Shown: positions 1 through 6,755 of the stretch, piece after piece
Position numbering within the stretch: position 1 is the stretch's first letter
Layout: every line of letters begins with the position of its first letter
NCBI GenBank assembly: GCA_039934475.1
Contig: JBDTMC010000233.1
Location: 1-11,979 of the forward strand
Source: JBDTMC01 sp039934475
GTDB taxonomy: Bacteria > Acidobacteriota > Terriglobia > Bryobacterales > Bryobacteraceae
Direction: 5' to 3'
Length of the DNA stretch: 11,979 bases
The notes under the pieces: generated by a model
Told to the model about the DNA's origin: nothing
Database searches by the model: none
Seen by the model: only the letters and a program-made list of their open reading frames with translations
Position numbers and translations under genes: made by a program

Positions 1-99
1 CAGCGACGACAGTGCCACCGGTTTGCCATCCTGATCCGGCAGCGTGAACTCCGGCGCCGGCGAACCCACTGCAAGCGGCTTTGAGAAGAGTGAGAACAT
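1..99 (-). CDS. Peroxiredoxin (AhpC/TSA-type), N-terminal 33 residues only
   Basis: Only the first 33 codons lie in the window; the gene runs off the left edge. The reading begins MFSLFSKPLAVGSPAPEF and continues TLPDQDGKPVALSSL. The VGSPAPEFTLPDQDGKPV stretch is the classic N-terminal strand-turn of thioredoxin-fold peroxiredoxins of the BCP/AhpC type, which reduce peroxides with an active-site cysteine about 20 residues further on, outside the window. The ATG occupies 97-99 and has no evident Shine-Dalgarno sequence upstream; a GTG at codon 11 is a less likely alternative start. It is divergent from the isochorismatase-like gene, with 20 bp between the two start codons. The family is fairly certain from the motif; the exact subfamily cannot be decided from this fragment. 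Confidence 0.75.
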   Translation of the reverse strand, partial: MFSLFSKPLAVGSPAPEFTLPDQDGKPVALSSL

Positions 100-109
100 A
101 GAGACAAAC

Positions 110-113
110 GGAG
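110..113 (+). promoter_or_regulatory. Shine-Dalgarno GGAG for the isochorismatase-like gene
   Basis: GGAG lies six bases before ATG 120 and supports that start. It sits inside the 20-bp gap between two divergent start codons, so any promoters for the pair must lie at least partly inside the opposing coding sequences. Confidence 0.7.
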
Positions 114-119
114 TGTAGC

Positions 120-689
120 ATGGACCCTCACATAGCCATTCCCCCGACTTGCGCACTACTTCTCATCGACCTTCAGAAGGCCATCGACCATCCCAGTTGG
201 GGTGTTCGCAACAATCCAAACGCGGAGCAGCGTGCCTTTGACCTTCTTTCGGCCTGGCGCCGCACCGGCCGGCCCCTCTACCACGTCAAGCACGACAGCA
301 CTGAGACCTTCTCCACCTACCGTCCCGGACAGCCCGGGAATGAGTTCAAAGAAATCGTTGCGCCCCTGGCGGGCGAAACCATTATCACTAAGCACGTGCA
401 CAGCGCCTTCCTCGGCACCCCGTTAGTAGCGGAACTACACGCCGGCCAGCAGAGCATGGTGGTCGTCTGCGGCGTCATCACCAACAATTCCGTGGAAGCC
501 ACTGTGCGCCACGGAGCCGATCTCGGCTTTAACATTCTGCTCGCCGAAGACGCCTGTTTCACCTTCGCCCGCACGGATTGGTCGGGTGTCTCCCACTCGG
601 CCGAGGAGGTTCATGCAATGTCCCTCGCCAACATGCAAGCGGAATACTGCCGCGTCGTCAACACGGCGGATGTTCTGGCCGCGTTGTAA
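120..689 (+). CDS. Isochorismatase-like cysteine-hydrolase family protein with Ser at the usual Cys position
   Basis: This 189-residue protein has the length and motif order of the isochorismatase-like hydrolase fold (nicotinamidase, N-carbamoylsarcosine amidase and relatives). Asp17 in LLLIDLQ, Lys91 in IITKHVHSAF and the block CGVITNNSVEATVRHGADLGF at 117-137 are visible. In catalytic members the triad is Asp-Lys-Cys, with Cys in the TNxCVExTxR position. Here that residue is Ser124, and the nearest cysteine is Cys117, seven residues earlier. The C-terminal AEEVHAMSLANM segment fits one bacterial subgroup of the family. Substrate unknown; an amide or N-carbamoyl compound is a guess from the family. 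The start is well supported by GGAG at 110-113, six bases before the ATG. It converges on the nitrilase-family gene with no base between the two stop codons. Confidence 0.85.
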   Translation: MDPHIAIPPTCALLLIDLQKAIDHPSWGVRNNPNAEQRAFDLLSAWRRTGRPLYHVKHDSTETFSTYRPGQPGNEFKEIVAPLAGETIITKHVHSAFLGTPLVAELHAGQQSMVVVCGVITNNSVEATVRHGADLGFNILLAEDACFTFARTDWSGVSHSAEEVHAMSLANMQAEYCRVVNTADVLAAL

Positions 690-1649
690 CTACTCTGAGA
701 ACTTAACCTCTCGCATGTCGCGCTCGATTCCTGTGCGCCGCGTCAGCGCTTCGTAAAGCTCCGGACGCCGCGCCTGCATCCACAAACGCCCTGTACTGTC
801 CGCCAACAGCGATGCGTCCAATTCCGCAATCACCACATCGTTATCCGCCTTGTGGCTTTCCGCAAGAATGCGTCCGTACGGATCCAACACCATGGCGTTG
901 CCGGTGCGAATCTCATCGTCGTCTACACCCACGCCATTGCTGAACACCAGGAACACACCGTTATCATGGGCCCGGCTCGGCAACCACCGCATCAACCAGC
1001 CGCGCCCTTTTTCGCCCAGCAATTCCCGTTCGATGCCTTGCGGGTCCGCGTGGCGGTTGTCCCAAACGGAACGCTCAATCACGCCCATCAGATGAGGATT
1101 CCGCGTACGGCATCCGCCGGTCTGGTGCGGAGCCAGGATCACATCCGCGCCGGCCAGCGCGCTGATACGGACGTTCTCCAAAAGGTTGACGTCATAGCAG
1201 ATGAGGATCGCGACGCGGCAACCGTGTGGCGTATCGAACACCGTGAACTCGCTGCCCGCGCTGATGAATTCGCTCTCAAACGCGTGGATCTTGCGATGGC
1301 GTCTGATCCCGCCGTCCGGCATGGCAAACAGGTACGTGTTGTAAAACCGCCCGTCCTCGCCCGCCTCAACCAGGCCCGCGCCAATGCTCATGCCCAACTG
1401 CCGCGACATCGCAAGTAACTCCACGGCGCAAGGCCCATCGAAAGCTGGTTCGGCCAAATCCCGCATCTCCGGTTCGCTCAGGCGCCGCAGAAACCAATAC
1501 CCGGTGAGGCAGCACTCGGGGAACACCGCGATTTCCACGCCGGCCGCGGCCGCCTGTGCCGCCAGGTCGCGCACCGTCGCTAGGTTGGCGCCTTTGTCTC
1601 CCTGCGCGGACTCCATCTGGACCGCGGCCACTTTCACGTTCTTTTTCAC
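690..1649 (-). CDS. Carbon-nitrogen hydrolase (nitrilase superfamily)
   Basis: A 319-residue enzyme with the Glu-Lys-Cys triad of the nitrilase superfamily: Glu45 in VFPECCLTGY, Lys120 in RRHRKIHAFE and Cys151 in AILICYDVN. The family hydrolyses nitriles, amides or N-carbamoyl groups through a thioester on the cysteine. Between the catalytic core and the SNGVGVDDDEIRTGNAM segment there is an extended loop, about residues 180-230, rich in charged residues and Trp (NRHADPQGIERELLGEKGRG). It may shape the substrate pocket or oligomer contact. There is no signal peptide, so the protein is probably cytosolic. The start is GTG at 1647-1649; upstream in-frame sequence holds no better start, and GGGAAG lies upstream as a weak ribosome site. 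The stop abuts that of the isochorismatase-like gene. Two amide-type hydrolases facing each other may act on related nitrogen compounds, which is inference. The substrate cannot be named. Confidence 0.9.
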   Translation of the reverse strand: MKKNVKVAAVQMESAQGDKGANLATVRDLAAQAAAAGVEIAVFPECCLTGYWFLRRLSEPEMRDLAEPAFDGPCAVELLAMSRQLGMSIGAGLVEAGEDGRFYNTYLFAMPDGGIRRHRKIHAFESEFISAGSEFTVFDTPHGCRVAILICYDVNLLENVRISALAGADVILAPHQTGGCRTRNPHLMGVIERSVWDNRHADPQGIERELLGEKGRGWLMRWLPSRAHDNGVFLVFSNGVGVDDDEIRTGNAMVLDPYGRILAESHKADNDVVIAELDASLLADSTGRLWMQARRPELYEALTRRTGIERDMREVKFSE

Positions 1650-1696
1650 AACCCGATCTTCCCACGGGCAGGCGCCATGCGATAAGGTATTCCATC

Positions 1697-1987
1697 ATGT
1701 CCCTAATAGTTGTTGCCCTTCTCCCGGCGCGTCCTGACAAGATCGAAGACACACGCGCCCTCTTACTCGGCCTGATTGCGCCCACCCGGGCGGAAGCCGG
1801 CTGCATCAGCTATCAGCTTCACCAGAACAACGCCAATCCCGCCGATTTTTGTTTCATCGAGGAGTGGAAGGACGACGACGCGCTCGATCAACACCTCGCT
1901 ACGCCGCATCTCCAAGCCGCGCGGGAGCGCATGCCGGAACTGCTTGCCGGGCCACCCGATATCCGTCGCTACTCGCTCATTGGCTAG
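1697..1987 (+). CDS. ABM-domain protein (putative quinol monooxygenase, YgiN-like)
   Basis: A 96-residue single-domain protein. It starts MSLIVVALLPARPDKIEDTR and continues through CISYQLHQNNANPADFCFIE and EWKDDDALDQHLATPHLQAA. This is the dimeric alpha/beta-barrel antibiotic-biosynthesis-monooxygenase (ABM) family, with the typical FxxxExWxDxxALxxHxxxxH pattern (His66, His71). Characterised members oxidise quinols or polyketide-type aromatics without a cofactor; YgiN is a quinol monooxygenase. Many close homologues have no tested substrate, so quinol oxidation here is only a family-level suggestion. The start ATG has AAGG at 1684-1687, nine bases upstream. It is divergent from the nitrilase-family gene across 47 bp, and its 3' end overlaps the 3' end of the deacetylase gene by 11 bp on the opposite strand. 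Confidence 0.85.
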   Translation: MSLIVVALLPARPDKIEDTRALLLGLIAPTRAEAGCISYQLHQNNANPADFCFIEEWKDDDALDQHLATPHLQAARERMPELLAGPPDIRRYSLIG

Positions 1988-2876
1988 ACGCGACGTCTTT
2001 CCAACCAACCAGTTGAATCCCTAATTTCTCCAGCAGCGCGACGGTCGACGGATCCTTGCAAACAACGTAGTCGCCCTCGCGCTGCGGAGCGCTGGCCGTC
2101 GCCGCCGCCAGTTCCGGATCCAACCGCCCCAGATGCACGATGATCATGCTGACGCCGTCAGGCAACGCCTGTAGCACGGCGTGATAGGCAGCCATCCTCT
2201 GCTCCACGGTCTTGGCCTTGCCCCCGCCATCGCGAACCAGCCGGTCCAATCGAAACACACCCTCGGCTTGGTAACGTGCCTCGTTCGACAAGAGGTAGTC
2301 GATCACGTTCTTAGGAACGCCATACTGAGCTTCCCTATCGCCCGGCTTCACCCGCAAAATCGGAACCCCGAACTCCCTCCCCAACTTCTCAAACACCTGG
2401 AAGAAATCGGGACGCGTATAGAGCGTACCCATGTGTGTATCGAAGTGCGTGAATCGGATGCCGAGCTTCTTCGCCTTCGTAATCTGCGCTCGCAGTTCCA
2501 ATTCCACTTCCGAAGGACTGGCATGGCGGGCCACGTCCCCTTCGTTTCGCCACAGATAGCCCTCCTCATCCAACAAACCGGGCACACGATCCACCGCAGC
2601 CACCGGACCCCACCGCAGCGCATTCCACTCGCTGGTCAACGTAAGGTGTAGCCCAATGTCCTTCTCCGGATGCTTCCGCGCGTAAGCCGCCGCCTCCGGA
2701 ACCCACGGGCAGGGCATCATAATCGAAGCGCTCGAGACCCGTCCGCTATCCAGCAATTCGATGGTGGCGCGATTCACCGCGTGGGACATGCCGAAATCGT
2801 CGGCATGCAAGATCAACTTCCTCTCCGCCGCGTTTCCCGTGCAACAAAGGACGACAATAATAATCAGAGTCCGCAT
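1977..2876 (-). CDS. Secreted YdjC/ChbG-like carbohydrate deacetylase
   Basis: Using the ATG at 2874-2876 the protein is 299 residues. It opens with a short signal peptide, MRTLIIIVVLCCTGNAA, so it is probably exported. The mature part has the YdjC/ChbG metal-site motifs: LHADDFG (His24, Asp26, Asp27), GLHLTLTSEW (His77) and THFDTHMG (His144, Asp146, His148). ChbG removes an acetyl group from chitobiose or chitotriose; relatives act on other N-acetylated sugars, so the exact substrate is open. An upstream in-frame TTG at 2892-2894 would add six residues but spoil the signal peptide; GGAG about 11 bases before the ATG and GGGG about 4 bases before it favour the ATG. The start codon overlaps the start codon of the divergent prolyl oligopeptidase within one CATG. 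Both products look exported, which suggests a shared role in breaking down extracellular polymer. That link is inference. Confidence 0.87.
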   Translation of the reverse strand: MRTLIIIVVLCCTGNAAERKLILHADDFGMSHAVNRATIELLDSGRVSSASIMMPCPWVPEAAAYARKHPEKDIGLHLTLTSEWNALRWGPVAAVDRVPGLLDEEGYLWRNEGDVARHASPSEVELELRAQITKAKKLGIRFTHFDTHMGTLYTRPDFFQVFEKLGREFGVPILRVKPGDREAQYGVPKNVIDYLLSNEARYQAEGVFRLDRLVRDGGGKAKTVEQRMAAYHAVLQALPDGVSMIIVHLGRLDPELAAATASAPQREGDYVVCKDPSTVALLEKLGIQLVGWKDVASSQ

Positions 2877-5007
2877 GGCACCCCATTCTCCCAACTTTCT
2901 CGCTTCCCGCCTTCAAATACTTCTGTTGGTGGCGACAACAATCGGATCCCTCGGGGCGCAAACGCGGCCGGAACCGTCTGATCCTTACCAATGGCTCGAA
3001 GACGTCACCGGCGAACGGTCCATGGCCTGGGTAAGGGCAGAGAACGCCCGCTCCGCGAAGGTGCTGCAGAACGACCCCCGCTATGCCGGCATGGAGGCCG
3101 CCGCACTCAAGGTGCTGGAGTCCCCGGATCGTCTGCCCACCCCGCTCATCAACGGAACTGACGTCTACAACACCTGGCAGGATGCGCAGCATGTCAGCGG
3201 TATCCTGCGCCGCACTACGCTCGCGGACTATCTCACCCCACAGCCGCATTGGCGGACATTAGTGGACTACGACGCGCTCGGCAAGCAGGACAAGCAGAAA
3301 TGGGTCGAGCAGGGCCTTACGTGCCTCTATCCGAAAAACGAGTTTTGCCTGGTCGGCCTCTCGGCCGGTGGAGAAGATGCCGCAACACTGCGCGAGTTCA
3401 ATCTGAAGACTGGCGCGTTCGTCGCCGCTGGGTTCGTGCTGCCCCGCTCAAAACAATCAGTCGAATGGGCGGACAAAGATACATTGCTCGTGGCGCGCGA
3501 TTGGGGCGCCGGAACCATGACCAAGTCCGGGTATCCCTTCGTTGTGAAATTGTGGAAGCGTGGACAATCGCTGGATAAGGCGAAAGAAGTTTACCGCGGT
3601 GTCCAGACGGACGTCGGCGCCGGAATTCGAACCTTCAACGATATCGCCGGACATCGCGCCACCATTCTCGCCCGCGCCTTGAACTTCTTTGAAAGCGAGA
3701 ACGCACTGCTAACGTCCGCCGGAGTGAAACGCATTGGTTTGCCTCCCAAAGTCGATATCAATGACTTACTCAGCGGCCAGCTGATCGTCACCCTCAACGA
3801 GGATTGGCAGCCCGAACCGGCAGGCGTGAAGCTCGCCCAGGGCTCAGTGGTTTCCCTGGACCTGGCGACCCTGGAGAAGGATCCTCTTCATCCGAAACCG
3901 AGAGTGGTGTTCGCTCCGACGGCAACCGAGTTTGCCCAACAGGTAGCCGCAACCGGGAAGCATCTCGTCGTCACGACACTGGAAAACGTACAGGGCCGCG
4001 TGTACATTTACACCTTCGCCGCGAAGGGCGCGTGGACCCGTACCAAGCTGAACGTCCCCGACAATCGGACCGTGAACATCGTCAGCACCAATTGGTCCAA
4101 TGATCAGTTCTTTCTTTCGCTCAGCGGGTTTCTCAATCCCTCTTCGCTCATGCTCGGCGACGCTGCCGCCGGAACATATAAGGAGGTCAAGGCCCTGCCG
4201 CCGCAATTCGACGCTTCCGCGGATGTCGTAGAACAATTGACGGCGGTGTCCAAGGATGGCACGAAAATTCCTTACTTCCTTGTTCATCGCAAAGATATTC
4301 GTTACGACGGATCCAACCCGGTTGTACTGAATGCCTATGGCGGCTTCCAGATCTCGGAAACACCGTTCTACAGCCCCGTGCTGGGCAAGCTGTGGCTGGA
4401 GCGCGGAGGCGTCTTTGCTCTCGCGAACATCCGCGGAGGCGGCGAGTTTGGCCCGGCCTGGCATGATGCCGGACTCAAGACCCACCGCCAGCGCATCTAT
4501 GATGACTTCACCGCGGTAGGCCGCGATTTGGTGTCGCGAAAGATCACCTCGCCCCGCCGCCTCGGAATCCAGGGCGGCTCGAACGGTGGCCTGCTGATGG
4601 GAGTGGAGATGACGCAGCATCCCGAGATGTGGAACGCCATCGTCATTCAGGTGCCTCTGTTGGATATGCTCCGCTATGAACAAATCGCCGCCGGCGCCTC
4701 GTGGGTGAGCGAATTCGGCTCGGTCGCGAACCCCGAAGAGCGGGCTTTTCTCGCGTCGATCTCTCCTTACCACCAACTCAAGAAGGACGTCACCTATCCC
4801 GAGCCGTTGATCTTCACCACTTCCAAAGACGATCGCGTCGGTCCGGTGCACGCACGAAAGTTCGCCGCCAGAATGAAGGAATACAACAAGCCGTATTTCT
4901 ACGATGAAATCATCGAGGGCGGCCACGGTGCCGGGGCCGACTTGAAGGAAGAGGCCAAGACCCGAGCCGTCACGTACATCTACCTCACGCGAAAACTGAT
5001 GGACTGA
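2875..5007 (+). CDS. Secreted prolyl oligopeptidase (peptidase family S9A)
   Basis: Starting at ATG 2875 the protein is 710 residues, the normal size for S9A. A signal peptide is visible (MAPHSPNFLASRLQ, then ILLLVATTIGSLGA, probable cut before Gln29). Mature sequence begins with the family's N-terminal DPYQWLEDVTGERSMAWV. A beta-propeller fills about 80-440, and the alpha/beta-hydrolase domain follows with NAYGGFQI, IRGGGEFGPAWH, the nucleophile Ser569 in QGGSNGG, the Asp in TSKDDRV (652/653) and His684 in EGGHGAG. It cleaves short peptides after proline, here probably in the periplasm or outside the cell. An earlier in-frame ATG at 2761 would bury the signal peptide 38 residues in, so it is rejected. 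There is no clear ribosome site; an AT-rich AATAATAAT run at 2856-2864 could hold a -10 box, giving little or no leader. The start overlaps that of the divergent deacetylase. Confidence 0.93.
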   Translation: MAPHSPNFLASRLQILLLVATTIGSLGAQTRPEPSDPYQWLEDVTGERSMAWVRAENARSAKVLQNDPRYAGMEAAALKVLESPDRLPTPLINGTDVYNTWQDAQHVSGILRRTTLADYLTPQPHWRTLVDYDALGKQDKQKWVEQGLTCLYPKNEFCLVGLSAGGEDAATLREFNLKTGAFVAAGFVLPRSKQSVEWADKDTLLVARDWGAGTMTKSGYPFVVKLWKRGQSLDKAKEVYRGVQTDVGAGIRTFNDIAGHRATILARALNFFESENALLTSAGVKRIGLPPKVDINDLLSGQLIVTLNEDWQPEPAGVKLAQGSVVSLDLATLEKDPLHPKPRVVFAPTATEFAQQVAATGKHLVVTTLENVQGRVYIYTFAAKGAWTRTKLNVPDNRTVNIVSTNWSNDQFFLSLSGFLNPSSLMLGDAAAGTYKEVKALPPQFDASADVVEQLTAVSKDGTKIPYFLVHRKDIRYDGSNPVVLNAYGGFQISETPFYSPVLGKLWLERGGVFALANIRGGGEFGPAWHDAGLKTHRQRIYDDFTAVGRDLVSRKITSPRRLGIQGGSNGGLLMGVEMTQHPEMWNAIVIQVPLLDMLRYEQIAAGASWVSEFGSVANPEERAFLASISPYHQLKKDVTYPEPLIFTTSKDDRVGPVHARKFAARMKEYNKPYFYDEIIEGGHGAGADLKEEAKTRAVTYIYLTRKLMD

Positions 5008-5025
5008 GGTCCCAACTCGTATAAT
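4996..5025 (+). promoter_or_regulatory. Candidate promoter giving a leaderless mRNA for the VOC-phosphatase gene
   Basis: A perfect TATAAT lies at 5020-5025, with CTGATG at 4996-5001 as a weak -35 (18-bp spacer). Transcription would begin near 5032, two bases before ATG 5034. The gene has no Shine-Dalgarno sequence, which agrees with a leaderless message. The -10 match is exact but the -35 is poor, and a six-base match can arise by chance, though this one sits in the 26-bp gap between two genes in otherwise GC-rich sequence. Confidence 0.5.
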
Positions 5026-5033
5026 CACTACCA

Positions 5034-6296
5034 ATGGGCAGTCCCGCGTCAGCGACCACGGAGCCTCTCGAGCGGCATCTGCGCCTGCATACCGTGAATA
5101 TCTACGTCCGGGATCAGGACGCGAGCTTGCGGTTCTACAGGGACCAGCTCGGCTTCGATCTCGCTGTCGATGCCAAACCACAATCCGGGGATCGTTGGGT
5201 CGCCGTCGCCCCTCCCGATGGCAGCGCGTTACTGGCACTGATCGCACCCAAGCCCGACACCCGCGCCTACGCACTCATCGGCCGCCCCACCGGGATTGCA
5301 TTCGTCACCGAGGATGTCATCGCCAAGTACGCCGAGTGGCGCAAGCGCGGTGTCCAATTCAGTTACTCCCCGCGCCTGAGGCGGGTGAGATATGAGAGCC
5401 TGTTGTCCGCCGTCCGGCCCGATCACGAAGAGCACAGCCAGGCTTGGGGCGGGGTATTCGTTCACTTCAGAGACTTGGACGGCAATACCTTTGCCTTGAT
5501 CGGTTTCGACGAAGTGACCCGTGAAATCGAGGCGCAGCGTCGTGCGACGGCTGAGAAACAGACGGCGGAACGCCGCGCCGCACAGGAGCTCGAAATTGCC
5601 AAACAAGTGCAAGCCAGGCTCTTTCCCCAAACCTTGCCCTCTATCGGCACTCTCGAATACGCGGGGTCCTGCATCCAGGCGCGCCAAGTCGGCGGCGACT
5701 ATTTCGATTTCCTAGACCTTGGCGAACGCCGCTTCGCCATGGTGACTGGCGACGTCGCGGGCAAAGGCATTGCCGCCGCTCTTCTCATGGCAAATCTCCA
5801 GGCCAACATTCGCATTCAATGCGAGGCCTTCGATCAGCCGCGCGACCTGTTGTGCGCCGTCAATCGCGTCTTTCACAAGAACACCCCTGAGAGCGCCTAC
5901 GCCACACTCTTCTTCGCCGAATACGACGACGAACTCCGCCGCTTCCGCTATGCGAACTGCGGCCATCTCCCCTGCCTTCTTCTGCGCGCCGACAACTCAG
6001 TGGAACGGCTGGAATCCACGGGCACCGTATTAGGCTTGTTTCGCGACTGGGATTGCCTGGTCGGAGAACGCAACCTGAGACCGGGGGATTTAGTCGCTGT
6101 CTACACCGACGGAATTACCGAATCCTTCAGCGAGGCCGGCGAAGAGTTCGGCGAAGACCGTCTCCTCGATTCGTTACGGCACAATCGGCACTTATCGCCC
6201 GACGGCATCATCGCTGCGGTGGTTGACGACGTTCGCCGCTTCAGCGCCCACGAACAGCACGACGACATCACCCTCACCATCGCCAAATGCCTGTAA
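5034..6296 (+). CDS. VOC (glyoxalase-fold) domain fused to PP2C/SpoIIE-type serine phosphatase (RsbU-like)
   Basis: A 420-residue two-domain protein. Residues about 17-160 form a VOC/glyoxalase fold (LHTVNIYVRDQDASLRFYRD; FVHFRDLDGNTFALIGF). A charged helix at about 161-195, rich in Glu, Arg, Ala and Gln, looks like a signalling linker. Residues about 195-420 are a PP2C domain of the SpoIIE/RsbU class, with metal-site motifs VGGDYFDF (Asp222), TGDVAGKG (Asp240), VYTDGITES (Asp359) and HDDITL (Asp410/411). Such phosphatases dephosphorylate an anti-sigma-factor antagonist in partner-switching stress control. The VOC part keeps one typical metal ligand (His19) but has Gly87 and Ala154 where metal-dependent members carry His and Glu. 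It may therefore bind a ligand rather than catalyse, acting as the sensor; this is inference. No transmembrane segment. It begins 26 bp after the peptidase gene but probably has its own promoter. Confidence 0.92.
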   Translation: MGSPASATTEPLERHLRLHTVNIYVRDQDASLRFYRDQLGFDLAVDAKPQSGDRWVAVAPPDGSALLALIAPKPDTRAYALIGRPTGIAFVTEDVIAKYAEWRKRGVQFSYSPRLRRVRYESLLSAVRPDHEEHSQAWGGVFVHFRDLDGNTFALIGFDEVTREIEAQRRATAEKQTAERRAAQELEIAKQVQARLFPQTLPSIGTLEYAGSCIQARQVGGDYFDFLDLGERRFAMVTGDVAGKGIAAALLMANLQANIRIQCEAFDQPRDLLCAVNRVFHKNTPESAYATLFFAEYDDELRRFRYANCGHLPCLLLRADNSVERLESTGTVLGLFRDWDCLVGERNLRPGDLVAVYTDGITESFSEAGEEFGEDRLLDSLRHNRHLSPDGIIAAVVDDVRRFSAHEQHDDITLTIAKCL

Positions 6297-6363
6297 GTTC
6301 TCCGCCACCAAACGGCGCGGTGTCCTCGCTTTCCGCCCCTGCAATCGCATACACTCTCTGGTG

Positions 6364-6693
6364 ATGGAAACCCTCAAAAGAATTTGCTTCACCTTGCATG
6401 TGAAAACCGACCGTCTCGAGGAATACAAGCAGCGTCACGTGACCGTTTGGCCTGAGATGCTCGATGCTCTCAGCAAAGCCGGATGGCACAACTACTCCCT
6501 CTTCCTGCGTGACGACGGTCTGCTCATCGGCTATGTCGAAACGCCTGATTTCGAAAAGGCCCTTAGCCAGATGGCCGGCACCGACGTCAACGCTCGCTGG
6601 CAAAAGCAAATGGCCGAGTTCTTCGATGGAGAACCGGGTCGCAATGCGGATGAGCAAATGTTCGCCATACCGCAAGTGTTTTACCTGCCCTAG
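6364..6693 (+). CDS. rhaM: L-rhamnose mutarotase (RhaM/RhaU family)
   Basis: A 109-residue protein, close to the 104 residues of E. coli RhaM, and alignable over its length. Visible family marks are EEYKQRHVTVWPEM (Tyr21, His25, matching the E. coli active-site Tyr18 and His22), GWHNYSLFL, GTDVNARWQKQM and the C-terminal QVFYLP. RhaM interconverts the alpha and beta anomers of L-rhamnose and related sugars so the correct form reaches the isomerase. ATG at 6364 is chosen; the GTG codon immediately before it (6361) would add one residue. There is no clear ribosome site. It follows the VOC-phosphatase gene by 67 bp, with no functional reason for the two to be linked. No rhamnose isomerase, kinase or aldolase is in the window. 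The nearest sugar genes are the convergent symporter-isomerase-araD operon, which may be its true partner. Confidence 0.93.
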   Translation: METLKRICFTLHVKTDRLEEYKQRHVTVWPEMLDALSKAGWHNYSLFLRDDGLLIGYVETPDFEKALSQMAGTDVNARWQKQMAEFFDGEPGRNADEQMFAIPQVFYLP

Positions 6694-6755
6694 CATCACC
6701 GTCAAACCCGTCGCCCCCGGAGCGAGAGCAACGCTCCGGGGCGGAGTAGCATCAC
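6691..6755. repeat. 9-bp direct repeat TAGCATCAC flanking a hairpin region
   Basis: TAGCATCAC occurs at 6691-6699 and again, exactly, at 6747-6755. The first copy contains the rhaM stop codon. The 47 bases between the copies hold most of two hairpins. The layout resembles a target duplication around a very small inserted element, but 9 bp is short and the element has no coding capacity. A local slippage duplication is an equally simple reading. Confidence 0.45.
6715..6741. repeat. Strong 10-bp hairpin downstream of rhaM
   Basis: CCCCGGAGCG at 6715-6724 pairs perfectly with CGCTCCGGGG at 6732-6741 around a 7-base loop AGAGCAA. There is no T-run on either side, so it is not a standard intrinsic terminator. 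It could stabilise the 3' end of the upstream message, or be a REP-like intergenic repeat. Two bases further on a second small hairpin begins. Confidence 0.65.

Noticed and set aside
120..689. True isochorismatase (EntB/PhzD) of siderophore or phenazine synthesis
   Set aside because: There is no carrier domain and no siderophore or phenazine gene around; motifs fit the general hydrolase subgroup better.
2761..2875. Upstream in-frame start for the prolyl oligopeptidase
   Set aside because: It would put 38 charged and mixed residues before a good signal peptide and run through the deacetylase coding region.
3844..5274. Long open frame of 476 codons on the minus strand, antisense to the peptidase
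   Set aside because: It is Arg- and Gly-rich with no recognisable domain and exactly overlies a clear S9A peptidase with catalytic motifs; a GC-rich shadow.
5034..6693. VOC-phosphatase and rhaM as one functional operon
   Set aside because: They share strand but have a 67-bp gap and no functional link; co-transcription is possible but not supported.
6715..6741. Intrinsic terminator after rhaM
   Set aside because: The stem is strong, but neither strand has a T-run after it; a second stem follows instead.
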